DNA of 64,000 bases. Origin: Streptomyces sp. 846.5 (lineage in GTDB: Bacteria > Actinomycetota > Actinomycetes > Streptomycetales > Streptomycetaceae). The stretch lies in NCBI RefSeq assembly GCF_004365705.1, contig NZ_SOBN01000001.1, forward strand, positions 4,574,001 to 4,638,000. Direction: 5' to 3'. The position numbers and the translations under genes were made by a program. The notes below the pieces were generated by a model. It did not search any database, had not been told where the DNA came from, and saw nothing but the letters and a program-made list of their open reading frames with translations. How positions within the stretch are numbered: position 1 is the stretch's first letter; each line of letters starts with the position of its first letter. Shown here in pieces: positions 15,865-24,794 of this stretch.

Positions 15865-17046
15865 ATGACGAGCCAGAGCGGCGGTGCGGATATGGCAGAC
15901 GCGACAGGCATGGTCGACTGGAATCTCGCGGTGGCGACCGCGACCCGGTTGGCACGTCCGGGACCCGAGGTCACCCGGGAGGAGGCACGCGCCGCGGTCA
16001 AGGAGCTCCGGCTGTACGCGGCCGAGGCCGAGGAGCACGTCCGGGCGTTCACCGGGATGCAGGCGCCGGGTGCCTCGGGCACTCCGGTGCTGGTGGTGGA
16101 CCGTCCCGGCTGGATCAAGGCCAATGTGGCCGGCTTCCGCACGATCATCACCCCGCTCGCGGACCGGATGCAGGCACGCCGGGCGGCGCTGCCGGGCGGG
16201 GCCGTCCTTGGCAGTGGGGCGCTGGGCGCGGTGGGCGGCAAGGTCACCGGCATCGAGCTGGGGATGCTGCTGGCCTTCCTCTCCTCCAAGGTGCTCGGCC
16301 AGTACGAGACCTTCGCCCCGGCGGAGGTCCCCTCCGACCTCTCCTCGCTCGACGACGAGCACCCGGTCCAGCCCGGCCGGCTGCTGCTGGTGGCCCCCAA
16401 CATCGTCGCCGTCGAGCGCGAGCTCGACGTCGACCCGCGCGACTTCCGGCTCTGGGTCTGCCTGCACGAGGAGACCCACCGCACCCAGTTCACCGCGGTG
16501 CCGTGGCTGCGCGACCACATCGAGGGCGAGATCCACGCGTTCCTCGCCGAGACCGACATCGACCCGGCGACGCTGTTGGAGCGGCTGCGGGACGCGGCCG
16601 GCTCGCTGTCCGGGCTCGGCGGGGCGTCGGACGCGGAGGAGAGCGGGGCCGGTGGCGGCACCGGCAGTCTGATCGACATCGTGCAGACGCCCGCGCAGCG
16701 GGAGATCCTGGGGCGGCTCACCGCGGTGATGTCGCTGCTGGAGGGCCACGCCGACGTGGTGATGGACGGGGTCGGCCCGCAGGTGGTGCCGAGTGTCGCG
16801 GAGATCCGCGAGAAGTTCCAGAAGCGCCGGGCGAAGGGCACCGGGCGGCTGGACCAGCTGCTGCGGAAGGCGCTGGGGCTGGACGCGAAGATGCGGCAGT
16901 ACCAGGACGGGGCGGTGTTCGTCCGCGGGGTGGTGGACGCGGTCGGGATGGAGGGGTTCAACCGGGTGTGGACTTCGCCGAACACGTTGCCTACGAAGGA
17001 AGAGATTCACGAGCCGGGTGCGTGGGTTGCTCGGGTGCACAAGTAG
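15865..17046 (+). CDS. Zinc-dependent metalloprotease-like protein (DUF2342)
   Basis: This 393-residue cytosolic protein has an HExxH zinc motif (H201-E-E-T-H205, in LHEETHRTQF) within a mostly helical fold. It belongs to the actinobacterial family often labelled coenzyme F420 biosynthesis associated, but no F420 gene is near. The repeated neighbourhood with dacB, tilS and hpt suggests a housekeeping role. Whether it is proteolytic is not established. The central insertion (GGASDAEESGAGGGTG, about 253-268) is low-complexity. It ends 21 bp before a truncated copy of the dispersed palindrome. Confidence 0.82.
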   Translation: MTSQSGGADMADATGMVDWNLAVATATRLARPGPEVTREEARAAVKELRLYAAEAEEHVRAFTGMQAPGASGTPVLVVDRPGWIKANVAGFRTIITPLADRMQARRAALPGGAVLGSGALGAVGGKVTGIELGMLLAFLSSKVLGQYETFAPAEVPSDLSSLDDEHPVQPGRLLLVAPNIVAVERELDVDPRDFRLWVCLHEETHRTQFTAVPWLRDHIEGEIHAFLAETDIDPATLLERLRDAAGSLSGLGGASDAEESGAGGGTGSLIDIVQTPAQREILGRLTAVMSLLEGHADVVMDGVGPQVVPSVAEIREKFQKRRAKGTGRLDQLLRKALGLDAKMRQYQDGAVFVRGVVDAVGMEGFNRVWTSPNTLPTKEEIHEPGAWVARVHK

Positions 17047-17067
17047 CCCGCCCGGGGTGGTTTCTGT

Positions 17068-17103
17068 TCGCGCAGTTCCTCGCGCCCCTGGGGGACTGCG
17101 CGG
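17068..17103. repeat. Dispersed palindromic element, copy C (internally deleted)
   Basis: A short relic keeps the outer pairs CGCGCAGT / ACTGCGCG (17069-17076 and 17095-17102) and CCCC-T-GGGG at its centre. The right arm lacks the CGCGGGGA part and the nested hairpin is gone. The left arm also has one change (TTCCTCGCG). It sits 3' of the zincin gene and keeps the GGTTTCTGTTCG left flank. Confidence 0.75.
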
Positions 17104-17302
17104 CTGAGGTCCGCTGAGGATATTCACCCTTCCGGGGGGACCATGGGTGTTGCGGGGACGCGGGTGGGGCAAGTCGCGGAAGACTTCTGCGACCATCGGC
17201 GTACGACAGTGCGTTGTCGGTCCGTCACTGTGAGATATCACGGTGTGGGACGATCCGCCGATCAACCCTCCGCTCCGGTCCGCTCATAGGAGTGATCAAC
17301 AC

Positions 17303-18403
17303 ATGGGTCCGCATCCCGCAGTGGCCGCGATACGCCTGGCAGTACGCCGGGTCCTCAACGATGTCGCCGCCCAGGTTCCTGACACCTTCTCAGCCGCCAT
17401 CCCCAACCCCAGCGCGGCGTCGCGCCCCGTGTTCCGTCCGGTCGGCGACGTCGATCCGCGCCATGCCGAGCTGCGTACCCCCCGCCCCCGCCCCGCGCCG
17501 GACGCGCCGCTGGTCCTGGTGGCCTGCAGCGGCGGGGCCGACTCGATGGCGCTGGCCGCCGCCACCGCCTTCGAGGCCGCCAAGCTGGGCCTGCGGGCCG
17601 GTGCGGTCACCGTCGACCACGGCCTGCAGGACGGCTCCACCGGCCGCGCCGTCGAGGTCGCCGCGCGGCTGCGCGCGCTCGGGCTCGACCCGGTGGACGC
17701 CCTCGGCGTGCGCGTCGGCCGGGCCGGAGGCCCCGAGGCCGCCGCCCGGGACGCCCGCTACGCCGCCCTGGACAGCGCCGCCGAACGGCACGGCGCCAGC
17801 GTCGTCCTGCTCGGCCACACCCGCGACGACCAGGCCGAGACCGTGCTGCTGGGGCTGGCCCGCGGCTCAGGACCGCGCTCGCTCTCCGGGATGGCCGCCG
17901 CCACCGGGCGCTACCGCCGGCCCTTCCTGGAGCTCGACCGCAGCATCACCCGGCAGGCCTGCGCCGTGCTGGACCTGCCGGTCTGGGACGACCCGCACAA
18001 CGTCGACCCCGCCTACACCCGCTCCCGGGTCCGCCACGAGGTGCTGCCGGTGCTGGAGAAGCACCTCGGCGGCGGCGTGGTCGAGGCCCTGGCCCGCACT
18101 GCGCGGCTGTTCCGCGACGACGCCGACGCCCTGGACGCCTGGGCCGCGCAGGCCGAGGCCGAGGCCATGACCGACGAGGGCCTGGACGCCGCGGCTCTCG
18201 CCGTCCTGCCGCCCGCCGTCCGCCGCCGGGTGCTGCGCCGGGGCGCGATCCAGGCCGGCAGCCCGGCCGGGGACCTGTTCGCCCGCCATGTCGAGGCCAT
18301 GGACCAGCTGGTCACCGGCTGGCACGGCCAGGGCCCGCTGCACCTCCCCGGCGCCGTCGAACTCCGCCGCCGCTCCGGCCGCCTGGCCTTCCGCCGCATG
18401 TAA
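17303..18403 (+). CDS. tilS: tRNA(Ile)-lysidine synthetase
   Basis: This 366-residue PP-loop ATPase attaches lysine to C34 of the tRNA-Ile CAU anticodon, making it read AUA. The PP-loop SGGADS is at 76-81, followed by TVDHGLQ and [15 protein letters not shown]. The ATG at 17303 with AGGAG upstream is clear. The N-terminal 65 residues before the PP-loop are longer than in E. coli TilS but usual in Streptomyces. The C-terminal substrate domain is short. It is followed by hpt and ftsH, a conserved bacterial trio. Confidence 0.95.
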   Translation: MGPHPAVAAIRLAVRRVLNDVAAQVPDTFSAAIPNPSAASRPVFRPVGDVDPRHAELRTPRPRPAPDAPLVLVACSGGADSMALAAATAFEAAKLGLRAGAVTVDHGLQDGSTGRAVEVAARLRALGLDPVDALGVRVGRAGGPEAAARDARYAALDSAAERHGASVVLLGHTRDDQAETVLLGLARGSGPRSLSGMAAATGRYRRPFLELDRSITRQACAVLDLPVWDDPHNVDPAYTRSRVRHEVLPVLEKHLGGGVVEALARTARLFRDDADALDAWAAQAEAEAMTDEGLDAAALAVLPPAVRRRVLRRGAIQAGSPAGDLFARHVEAMDQLVTGWHGQGPLHLPGAVELRRRSGRLAFRRM

Positions 18404-18486
18404 GGCTGCCCTGGTGTGGCAAGGTTGGAGCGGTAGACACCGGATCTCCAGCACTTGAGACTCCAGATTTTAAGGACGTACCGCGG

Positions 18487-19041
18487 GTGGACGAGAAGGA
18501 CATGGGCACCGACCTGGCGAAGGTGCTCATCAGCAAGGACGAGATCGAAGCCAAGCTGGCCGAACTGGCGGAGCTCATCGACCGCGACTACGAGGGCAAG
18601 GACCTGCTGATCGTCGGCGTGCTCAAGGGCGCGGTGATGGTCATGGCCGATCTGGCCCGGACCCTGCACAGCCCGCTGACCATGGACTGGATGGCCGTCT
18701 CCTCGTACGGGATGGGCACCAAGTCCTCCGGGGTGGTCCGCATCCTCAAGGACCTGGACACCGACATCAACGGCCGGGACGTGCTCATCGTCGAGGACAT
18801 CATCGACTCCGGGCTGACCCTGTCCTGGCTGCTCAGCAATCTGCAGTCGCGCGGCCCCGCCTCGCTGGAGGTCTGCACGCTGCTGCGCAAGCCCGACGCG
18901 GCCAAGGTCTCCATCGACGTGAAGTACGTCGGCTTCGACATTCCCAATGAGTTCGTCGTGGGATACGGGCTGGACTACGCCGAGAAGTACCGCAACCTGC
19001 CGTTCGTCGGCACCCTCGCCCCGCACGTCTACGGCGGCTGA
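18487..19041 (+). CDS. hpt: Hypoxanthine phosphoribosyltransferase
   Basis: This 184-residue purine-salvage enzyme converts hypoxanthine or guanine with PRPP to IMP or GMP. The PRPP loop [14 protein letters not shown] is at 99-112, and the flexible-loop SSYG motif (about 77-80) is present. The GTG at 18487 follows AAGGACG. It sits 83 bp after tilS and before ftsH. The first few residues (MDEKDMGTD) could be shortened to an internal ATG, but the upstream site has the better ribosome-binding site. Confidence 0.96.
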   Translation: MDEKDMGTDLAKVLISKDEIEAKLAELAELIDRDYEGKDLLIVGVLKGAVMVMADLARTLHSPLTMDWMAVSSYGMGTKSSGVVRILKDLDTDINGRDVLIVEDIIDSGLTLSWLLSNLQSRGPASLEVCTLLRKPDAAKVSIDVKYVGFDIPNEFVVGYGLDYAEKYRNLPFVGTLAPHVYGG

Positions 19042-19302
19042 CGGTTCGCCGTTAACAGCGGCTGGGGAACAGTGGAGCGTTTCCCTCCGTTGGACCCGGG
19101 GAAGGGCCGTTTGACACCGGTGCGCAGTCGCTTCATGGCTTTCATGGAGAATGGCTGCGGTACCGTCCAATAATCCACTGTCTTCGGTTGACGGTGGATG
19201 ACCAACCGGTCGAGGTCATACATAGGACGCGTCCCACGGCTGACCGCCTGGGACGCCGCACAGTGGCAGGAGGGACGGGGCGGCATATGTCGCCCCGCAT
19301 GG

Positions 19303-21312
19303 ATGGACGTGAAGCGATACTTCCGTGCGCCGGTGATGTGGATCGTGCTGGCCGTCCTCGCCGTCGTCGTGCTGATGCAGGTGGTGTCCTCCTCGGCCGG
19401 TTACAAGACCGAGGACACCAGCACCGTCGTCGCCGCGATCAACGACGGCAAGGCCCAGTCGGTCCAGGTGACCACCGGCGACAGTTCAATGATCAAGGTT
19501 CAGCTGAAGAGCGGCCAGCAGATCGACGGCACCAACCAGATCCAGGCCCCCTACACCTCGGACCAGTTCGCGGCGACGCTGCAGACCAACATGCAGCAGG
19601 CCGTCACCGACAACAAGCTGGGCAGCTACACGGTCAAGGTCGACAAGCAGAACGCCTTCGTCGGCCTGCTGCTGTCGTTCCTGCCGTTCGTGCTGATCAT
19701 CCTGGTGTTCCTGTTCCTGATGAACCAGATGCAGGGCGGCGGCTCGCGCGTCATGCAGTTCGGCAAGTCCAAGGCCAAGCTGATCACCAAGGACACGCCC
19801 AAGACGACCTTCTCGGACGTCGCGGGCGCCGACGAGGCGGTCGAGGAGCTCCACGAGATCAAGGAGTTCCTGCAGGAGCCGGCCAAGTTCCAGGCCGTCG
19901 GTGCCAAGATCCCCAAGGGTGTGCTGCTCTACGGCCCGCCCGGAACCGGTAAGACCCTGCTGGCCCGTGCGGTCGCGGGTGAGGCCGGGGTGCCGTTCTA
20001 CTCGATCTCGGGTTCCGACTTCGTCGAGATGTTCGTGGGTGTCGGCGCCAGCCGGGTCCGCGACCTCTTCGAGCAGGCCAAGGCGAACGCCCCGGCGATT
20101 GTCTTCGTCGACGAGATCGACGCGGTCGGCCGCCACCGCGGCGCCGGCCTCGGCGGCGGGCACGACGAGCGCGAGCAGACCCTCAACCAGCTGCTGGTCG
20201 AGATGGACGGCTTCGACGTCAAGGGCGGCGTGATCCTGATCGCGGCGACCAACCGTCCGGACATCCTGGACCCGGCGCTGCTGCGTCCGGGCCGCTTCGA
20301 CCGCCAGATCGCCGTGGACCGTCCCGACCTCACCGGTCGGCACGACATCCTCAAGGTGCACCAGAAGGGCAAGCCGGTCGCTCCGGACGTCGACCTCATG
20401 GTCGTCGCCCGCCGCACCCCCGGCTTCACCGGCGCCGACCTGGCCAACGTCCTGAACGAGGCAGCCCTGCTGACCGCGCGCAGCGACAAGAAGCTGATCG
20501 ACAACGGCACCCTGGACGAGGCGATCGACCGGGTGGTGGCGGGTCCGCAGAAGCGCACCCGGATCATGTCGGAGAAGGAGAAGAAGATCACCGCGTACCA
20601 CGAGGGCGGACACGCCCTGGTCGCGGCGGCCTCTCCGAACAGCGACCCGGTGCACAAGGTCACCATCCTCTCCCGCGGCCGGGCCCTGGGCTACACCATG
20701 GTCCTGCCGGACGAGGACAAGTACTCGACCACCCGCAACGAGATGCTCGACCAGCTCGCCTACATGATGGGCGGCCGTGCGGCGGAGGAGCTGGTCTTCC
20801 ACGACCCGACCACCGGCGCGTCCAACGACATCGAGAAGGCGACCACCACGGCGCGGGCCATGGTCACCCAGTACGGCATGACCGAGCGCCTGGGTGCGAT
20901 CAAGTTCGGGACCGACGGCTCCGAGCCCTTCCTGGGACGTGAGATGGGTCACCAGCGCGACTACTCGGAAGAGGTCGCCGGGCTGGTGGACGAGGAGGTC
21001 AAGAAGCTGATCGAGAACGCCCACAACGAGGCGTGGGAGATCCTCGTCGAGAACCGGGACGTGCTGGACAACCTGGTGCTCGAACTCCTTGAGAAGGAGA
21101 CCCTGAACAAGGAGCAGATCGCGGAGATCTTCCGACCGATCGTCAAGCGCCCGGCCCGCCCGGCCTGGACCGGTTCCGCGCGGCGGACCCCGTCCACCCG
21201 TCCGCCGGTCCAGTCCCCCCGGGAGCTGGCCCTCACCAACGGCGTCGCCCAGCTCGACGGCCCGGCGCCGGTGGACATCCTGAAGCTCCCGCAGGAGCCC
21301 ACGGAGAGCTGA
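19303..21312 (+). CDS. ftsH: ATP-dependent zinc metalloprotease FtsH
   Basis: This 669-residue membrane-bound AAA protease degrades misassembled membrane and regulatory proteins. It has two N-terminal membrane helices (about 10-30 and 119-140) flanking a periplasmic-type domain. The AAA module has Walker A GPPGTGKT (211-218) and Walker B VFVDEID (267-273). The peptidase motif is H433-E-G-G-H437. The ATG at 19303 gives MDVKRYF, the usual streptomycete start. An upstream ATG at 19198 would add 35 atypical residues. The 261-bp gap before it contains TTGACA at 19111-19116 as a possible -35. A Pro/Arg-rich C-terminal tail follows residue 620. Confidence 0.97.
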   Translation: MDVKRYFRAPVMWIVLAVLAVVVLMQVVSSSAGYKTEDTSTVVAAINDGKAQSVQVTTGDSSMIKVQLKSGQQIDGTNQIQAPYTSDQFAATLQTNMQQAVTDNKLGSYTVKVDKQNAFVGLLLSFLPFVLIILVFLFLMNQMQGGGSRVMQFGKSKAKLITKDTPKTTFSDVAGADEAVEELHEIKEFLQEPAKFQAVGAKIPKGVLLYGPPGTGKTLLARAVAGEAGVPFYSISGSDFVEMFVGVGASRVRDLFEQAKANAPAIVFVDEIDAVGRHRGAGLGGGHDEREQTLNQLLVEMDGFDVKGGVILIAATNRPDILDPALLRPGRFDRQIAVDRPDLTGRHDILKVHQKGKPVAPDVDLMVVARRTPGFTGADLANVLNEAALLTARSDKKLIDNGTLDEAIDRVVAGPQKRTRIMSEKEKKITAYHEGGHALVAAASPNSDPVHKVTILSRGRALGYTMVLPDEDKYSTTRNEMLDQLAYMMGGRAAEELVFHDPTTGASNDIEKATTTARAMVTQYGMTERLGAIKFGTDGSEPFLGREMGHQRDYSEEVAGLVDEEVKKLIENAHNEAWEILVENRDVLDNLVLELLEKETLNKEQIAEIFRPIVKRPARPAWTGSARRTPSTRPPVQSPRELALTNGVAQLDGPAPVDILKLPQEPTES

Positions 21313-21348
21313 TTTCCGCAGCTTCGGCGCGGAATAGGACGGAATGTG

Positions 21349-21386
21349 TGCCGCTGCCCCAAGGTTCTAGCCTTGGGGCAGCGGCA
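21349..21386. terminator. Terminator hairpin after ftsH
   Basis: A perfect 16-bp stem (TGCCGCTGCCCCAAGG / CCTTGGGGCAGCGGCA) with a TTCTAG loop lies between ftsH and folE. It separates the two, so folE (ribosome-binding site GGAGGG at about 21395) is either read through or has a promoter within this short gap. Confidence 0.88.
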
Positions 21387-21409
21387 TTCCTACTGGAGGG
21401 AAACGATCC

Positions 21410-22018
21410 ATGACCGACCCGGTGACCATCGAGGGTGCCACTGGCGCCGTCCGTGAGTTCGACCAGAAGCGAGCCGAGGACGCCGTCCGGGAGCTGCTCA
21501 TCGCCGTCGGGGAGGACCCGGACCGCGAGGGGCTGCGGGACACCCCGGGCCGGGTGGCCCGTGCCTACCAGGAGATATTCGCCGGCCTCTGGCAGGAGCC
21601 GGAGGACGTGCTGACCACCACGTTCGACCTGGGCCACGACGAGATGGTGCTGGTCAAGGACATCGAGGTGACCAGTGTCTGCGAGCACCACCTGGTCCCC
21701 TTCCGCGGCGTTGCCCATGTCGGCTACATCCCCTCGCACAGCGGGAAGATCACCGGGCTGTCCAAGCTGGCCCGGCTGGTGGACGTCTACGCCCGCCGCC
21801 CCCAGGTGCAGGAGCGGCTGACCACCCAGGTCGCCGACTCGCTGATGCGGATACTGGAGCCGCGCGGGGTCATCGTGGTCATCGAGTGCGAGCACATGTG
21901 CATGTCGATGCGCGGCATCCGCAAGCCCGGCGCCAAGACCATCACCTCGGCGGTGCGCGGCCAGCTCCGCGACGCGGCCACCCGCGCCGAGGCGATGAGC
22001 CTGATCATCGCCCGGTAG
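21410..22018 (+). CDS. folE: GTP cyclohydrolase I
   Basis: This 202-residue enzyme makes 7,8-dihydroneopterin triphosphate from GTP, the first step of folate synthesis. The zinc ligands lie in CEHHLVPF (C91, H94) and EHMCMSMRG (about C164). The substrate motifs GLSKLARLV and QVQERLT are present. The ATG follows GGAGGGAAAC. It ends 4 bp before the stop of the convergent esterase. The other folate genes folP, folB and folK come 4.8 kb downstream on the same strand. Confidence 0.97.
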   Translation: MTDPVTIEGATGAVREFDQKRAEDAVRELLIAVGEDPDREGLRDTPGRVARAYQEIFAGLWQEPEDVLTTTFDLGHDEMVLVKDIEVTSVCEHHLVPFRGVAHVGYIPSHSGKITGLSKLARLVDVYARRPQVQERLTTQVADSLMRILEPRGVIVVIECEHMCMSMRGIRKPGAKTITSAVRGQLRDAATRAEAMSLIIAR

Positions 22019-22022
22019 AGCC

Positions 22023-23273
22023 TCAACCGGGCACGGCGATCAGGCTGGGGACGTTGGCGACGGTCCTCGGGGTCGGCGCCGGGACGACCGGGGCTGCCAT
22101 GGGCGGGTTGAGTTGCTGGCCCAGCCAGGCCAGGGCGGGTTCCAGCTCCAGGCTCCAGGTGCTGTAGTTGTGGCCGCCGCTGGAGAGCACCAGCGGGGTG
22201 ATCTGCAGCGGCTCCTTCGCCGCCTGGACGAACAGCTGGGTCCCCTTGTAGTCGTGCTCGCCGTGGGCCGTGGTGGCGACCAGCACCCGGACGTCGGGCA
22301 CCGGCAGGTGCTGCAGCCGCCAGACCAGGTTGTAGCTGTTCAGCAGCGCGTCCCTGGCCGGGCCCCTGGGCCCGAAGAGGACGCCGGTGGTCGAGGTCTC
22401 GTACTCCCAGTACTCGCCGCCGAGCGACGCGGCGACGCCGAAGACGCCCGGGTGCCGCAGGGTGTTCTCCAGCGCGCAGGTGGCGCCCTCGGAGACGCCG
22501 GTCAGGCCCCAGCCGCGCGGATCGCGCTCGACCCGGTAGGCCGAGCGGAGCGCGTCCGGCACGTCCTGGCTGAGATAGGTCTCTGCCTGGGGGCCGCCGT
22601 CGGGGGCGTTGATGCAGTCGGTGTCCCGGGGCGGGGCCACCGTCTGCGAGATGATCACCAGGATCGTAGGCTGCATCTGCCCGTCCTGCATCATCCTGGC
22701 GGCGATCTGAGGCATCCTCAGCCGGTCCACCATGGTCTGGATGCTGCCCGGGTAGCCCACGTAGGAGGTGAGCACCGGGAAGTCGACGTGCTGGTAGGCG
22801 GACTGGAAGTACTGCGGCGGCAGGTAGACGTAGGCCGGCTGCCGATAACCGGTGCGCTCGCCGACCACCGTCACCGCGCTGAAGCGGCCGTTGCGCTGGG
22901 GCGGCCCGCTCGGCAGCTCGGCACGCCGCTGGAGCGCGCCGACCGGGGCCGGCAGCACCAGCCTGCTGCCGAGGTCGGAGACCTGCTCCTCACTGCCGCC
23001 GGAGCCGCCGCCGCTGACCCGGCCCAGGGTGACCGTGGCATTGCCGCCCCCGACCAGGTCGGTCCAGGTGGGGTAGAAGTCGCCGTAGGCGTTCAGCAGC
23101 AGCGCGGCCAGCAGCACCAGCGACAGCTGGGAGGCCACGATCAGCACCAGCCGCGCGGCCACCCGGCGCAGCCCGGGGCGGGCCAGCCGCGGCCAGAGCC
23201 ACAGGGTGGCGCCCACGCTGAGGATGGTCAGCAGCCCTGCGCCGTACTCCAGCGTGCTGCTGGTCAGATCCAT
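22023..23273 (-). CDS. Membrane-anchored esterase (PF00756 type), paralogue 1
   Basis: This is a 416-residue alpha/beta hydrolase of the esterase D / antigen 85 fold. Three N-terminal membrane helices (LLTILSVGATLWLW and the next two) anchor an extracytoplasmic catalytic domain. The nucleophile motif is GVSEGA, the catalytic His is in GGHNYS, and FDxxTDxxS-like acidic residues lie between. The ATG at 23273 with GCAGGAG upstream is preferred over a start at 23303. It is a tandem paralogue of the gene starting at 24576, which diverges from an MprF-like gene. The trio suggests a role in envelope lipid or mycolate-like acyl ester processing, which is an inference. Confidence 0.85.
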   Translation of the reverse strand: MDLTSSTLEYGAGLLTILSVGATLWLWPRLARPGLRRVAARLVLIVASQLSLVLLAALLLNAYGDFYPTWTDLVGGGNATVTLGRVSGGGSGGSEEQVSDLGSRLVLPAPVGALQRRAELPSGPPQRNGRFSAVTVVGERTGYRQPAYVYLPPQYFQSAYQHVDFPVLTSYVGYPGSIQTMVDRLRMPQIAARMMQDGQMQPTILVIISQTVAPPRDTDCINAPDGGPQAETYLSQDVPDALRSAYRVERDPRGWGLTGVSEGATCALENTLRHPGVFGVAASLGGEYWEYETSTTGVLFGPRGPARDALLNSYNLVWRLQHLPVPDVRVLVATTAHGEHDYKGTQLFVQAAKEPLQITPLVLSSGGHNYSTWSLELEPALAWLGQQLNPPMAAPVVPAPTPRTVANVPSLIAVPG

Positions 23274-23397
23274 CGACTGTCGCTCCTGCTCCCTGCCCGC
23301 CACTCCCTTTCGAGGCGGCTCGGTCCATCCTGCTGCCTGGACCGTGCACGCACCGAGCTGGAAGGCCCTCTGGCCCCCGATCGAGTGACAGGACGGG

Positions 23398-24576
23398 TCA
23401 GGACGGCAGGCTGCCGGCCGGCAGGCCCGGTGTGGAGGGGGCGGCGAGCTTGCTGGAGAGCCAGCGCAGGGCGGACGGCGTCTCCTTGTTCCAGGTGCCG
23501 AAGTTGTGGCCGCCCTCGGGCAGGAACAGCGTGGACACCTGCAGCGGGGGCTTGGCCGCGTTGGCGAACGCCACCGTGGCCTTGTAGTCGCCCTCGCCCT
23601 TCAGGCTGCTGGCGACCAGCAGCGAGACCTTGGGCATCGGCAGGTTCTTCAGCCGCCACATCAGGTCGTTCTCGTTGCGGAGCTGCTGGCTGCCGCCGAA
23701 CAGGTCGCCGGTGGTGCTGTCCACGGCGGACGCGTAGTACCCGGAGAGCGAGGCGGCGGCGCCGAACGCCTCGGGGTGGCGCATGCTCAGCTTGAGCGCG
23801 CAGTAGCCCCCGGTGGAGTCGCCTATGGCGGCCCAGTGCGCGCCGCCGGCCTCGGCGCGGTAGTCGGCGGCGACGGCGTTCTGCAGGTCCCTGGTGAAGA
23901 AGGTCTCAGCCTGCGGTCCGTTGGGGACGTCCTGGCACTCGGTGTCCCTGGGCAGGTTCACGGCCGGTCGCATCATCACCAGGATGGTCGGCTGCATCTG
24001 CTTCTCGTGTATGGCCTGGGCGGCGACGGTGGGGTACTGCATCCGGGTGACCAGATTGGTCGGCGAGCCGGGGTAGCCGGTGAACACCAGCATCACCGGG
24101 AACTTGGTACGGGCGTATGCCGCCTCGCGGTACTCCGGCGGGAGGTAGATGTAGCCGTCCTCGGAGAATCCGGTGTTGCCGCCCTTGACGGTGACCTTCT
24201 CAAGGGTGCCGCCGGAGGCGTTCTGGCCGGGGAGCTCCAGCGCCACCGGCTTGCTGTTCAGCACCTGCACGGAGTTCCCCTGGCTGTCCTGGGTCGCCGA
24301 ACTGGGGTGCACCCCGTTGCTGATGGTCACCGGTGCGCCGTTGCCGGCGGTGCCCAGCAGGTCGTTCCAGGAACTGTAGAAAGCGCCCCAGTTGTTGGCA
24401 GCCAGACCGATCGCTGCCAGAGTGAAAAGCTGGCTGGCGGCCAGCATTCCCACCCGGCCGAGCAGTGCGCGCCAGCTGCGGCGGCCGAGACGGGGCCAGA
24501 TCCAGACCGTCGCCGCAAAAAAGCCCACCGCAATCAGCGCGATGAGTATCTGCAGTTTCTGGCTGGTGAGTCCCAT
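23398..24576 (-). CDS. Membrane-anchored esterase (PF00756 type), paralogue 2
   Basis: This 392-residue paralogue of the neighbouring esterase has the same layout: three membrane helices in residues 1-70 and then an alpha/beta hydrolase domain. It has GDSTGGY (a cleaner GxSxG than its partner), HWAAIGDS and GGHNFGTW with the catalytic His. YIYLPPEYR and TGYPGSP are family signatures near the oxyanion hole. The 124-bp gap between the two genes may hold a second promoter. Both likely act outside the membrane on acyl esters. The divergent partner at 24795 makes aminoacylated lipids in its family. Confidence 0.87.
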   Translation of the reverse strand: MGLTSQKLQILIALIAVGFFAATVWIWPRLGRRSWRALLGRVGMLAASQLFTLAAIGLAANNWGAFYSSWNDLLGTAGNGAPVTISNGVHPSSATQDSQGNSVQVLNSKPVALELPGQNASGGTLEKVTVKGGNTGFSEDGYIYLPPEYREAAYARTKFPVMLVFTGYPGSPTNLVTRMQYPTVAAQAIHEKQMQPTILVMMRPAVNLPRDTECQDVPNGPQAETFFTRDLQNAVAADYRAEAGGAHWAAIGDSTGGYCALKLSMRHPEAFGAAASLSGYYASAVDSTTGDLFGGSQQLRNENDLMWRLKNLPMPKVSLLVASSLKGEGDYKATVAFANAAKPPLQVSTLFLPEGGHNFGTWNKETPSALRWLSSKLAAPSTPGLPAGSLPS

Positions 24577-24794
24577 GTTTCACATCCTGTTGCCCGGCCC
24601 GGATCGGCGCTCTGCCCGTACCCGCTCCCCCTGACGGAGCGCGGGCTGCGGAGTGCCAGACGCACCAGCATGCCTGGGAAGTTGCTGTGCATTGCCGGAA
24701 AGTCGCCTGTCGACCGGAAACTCATGCCTGGGACGGATGCTCTCCTACTTGGGTCTGACCGAAGTCCTTACCTGAGCCTCTACTCTGGACCACC

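Noticed and set aside
14077-17265. 1062-codon minus-strand open frame opposite dacB and the zincin gene
   Set aside because: It is a composition shadow. The plus-strand genes there carry complete catalytic motifs.
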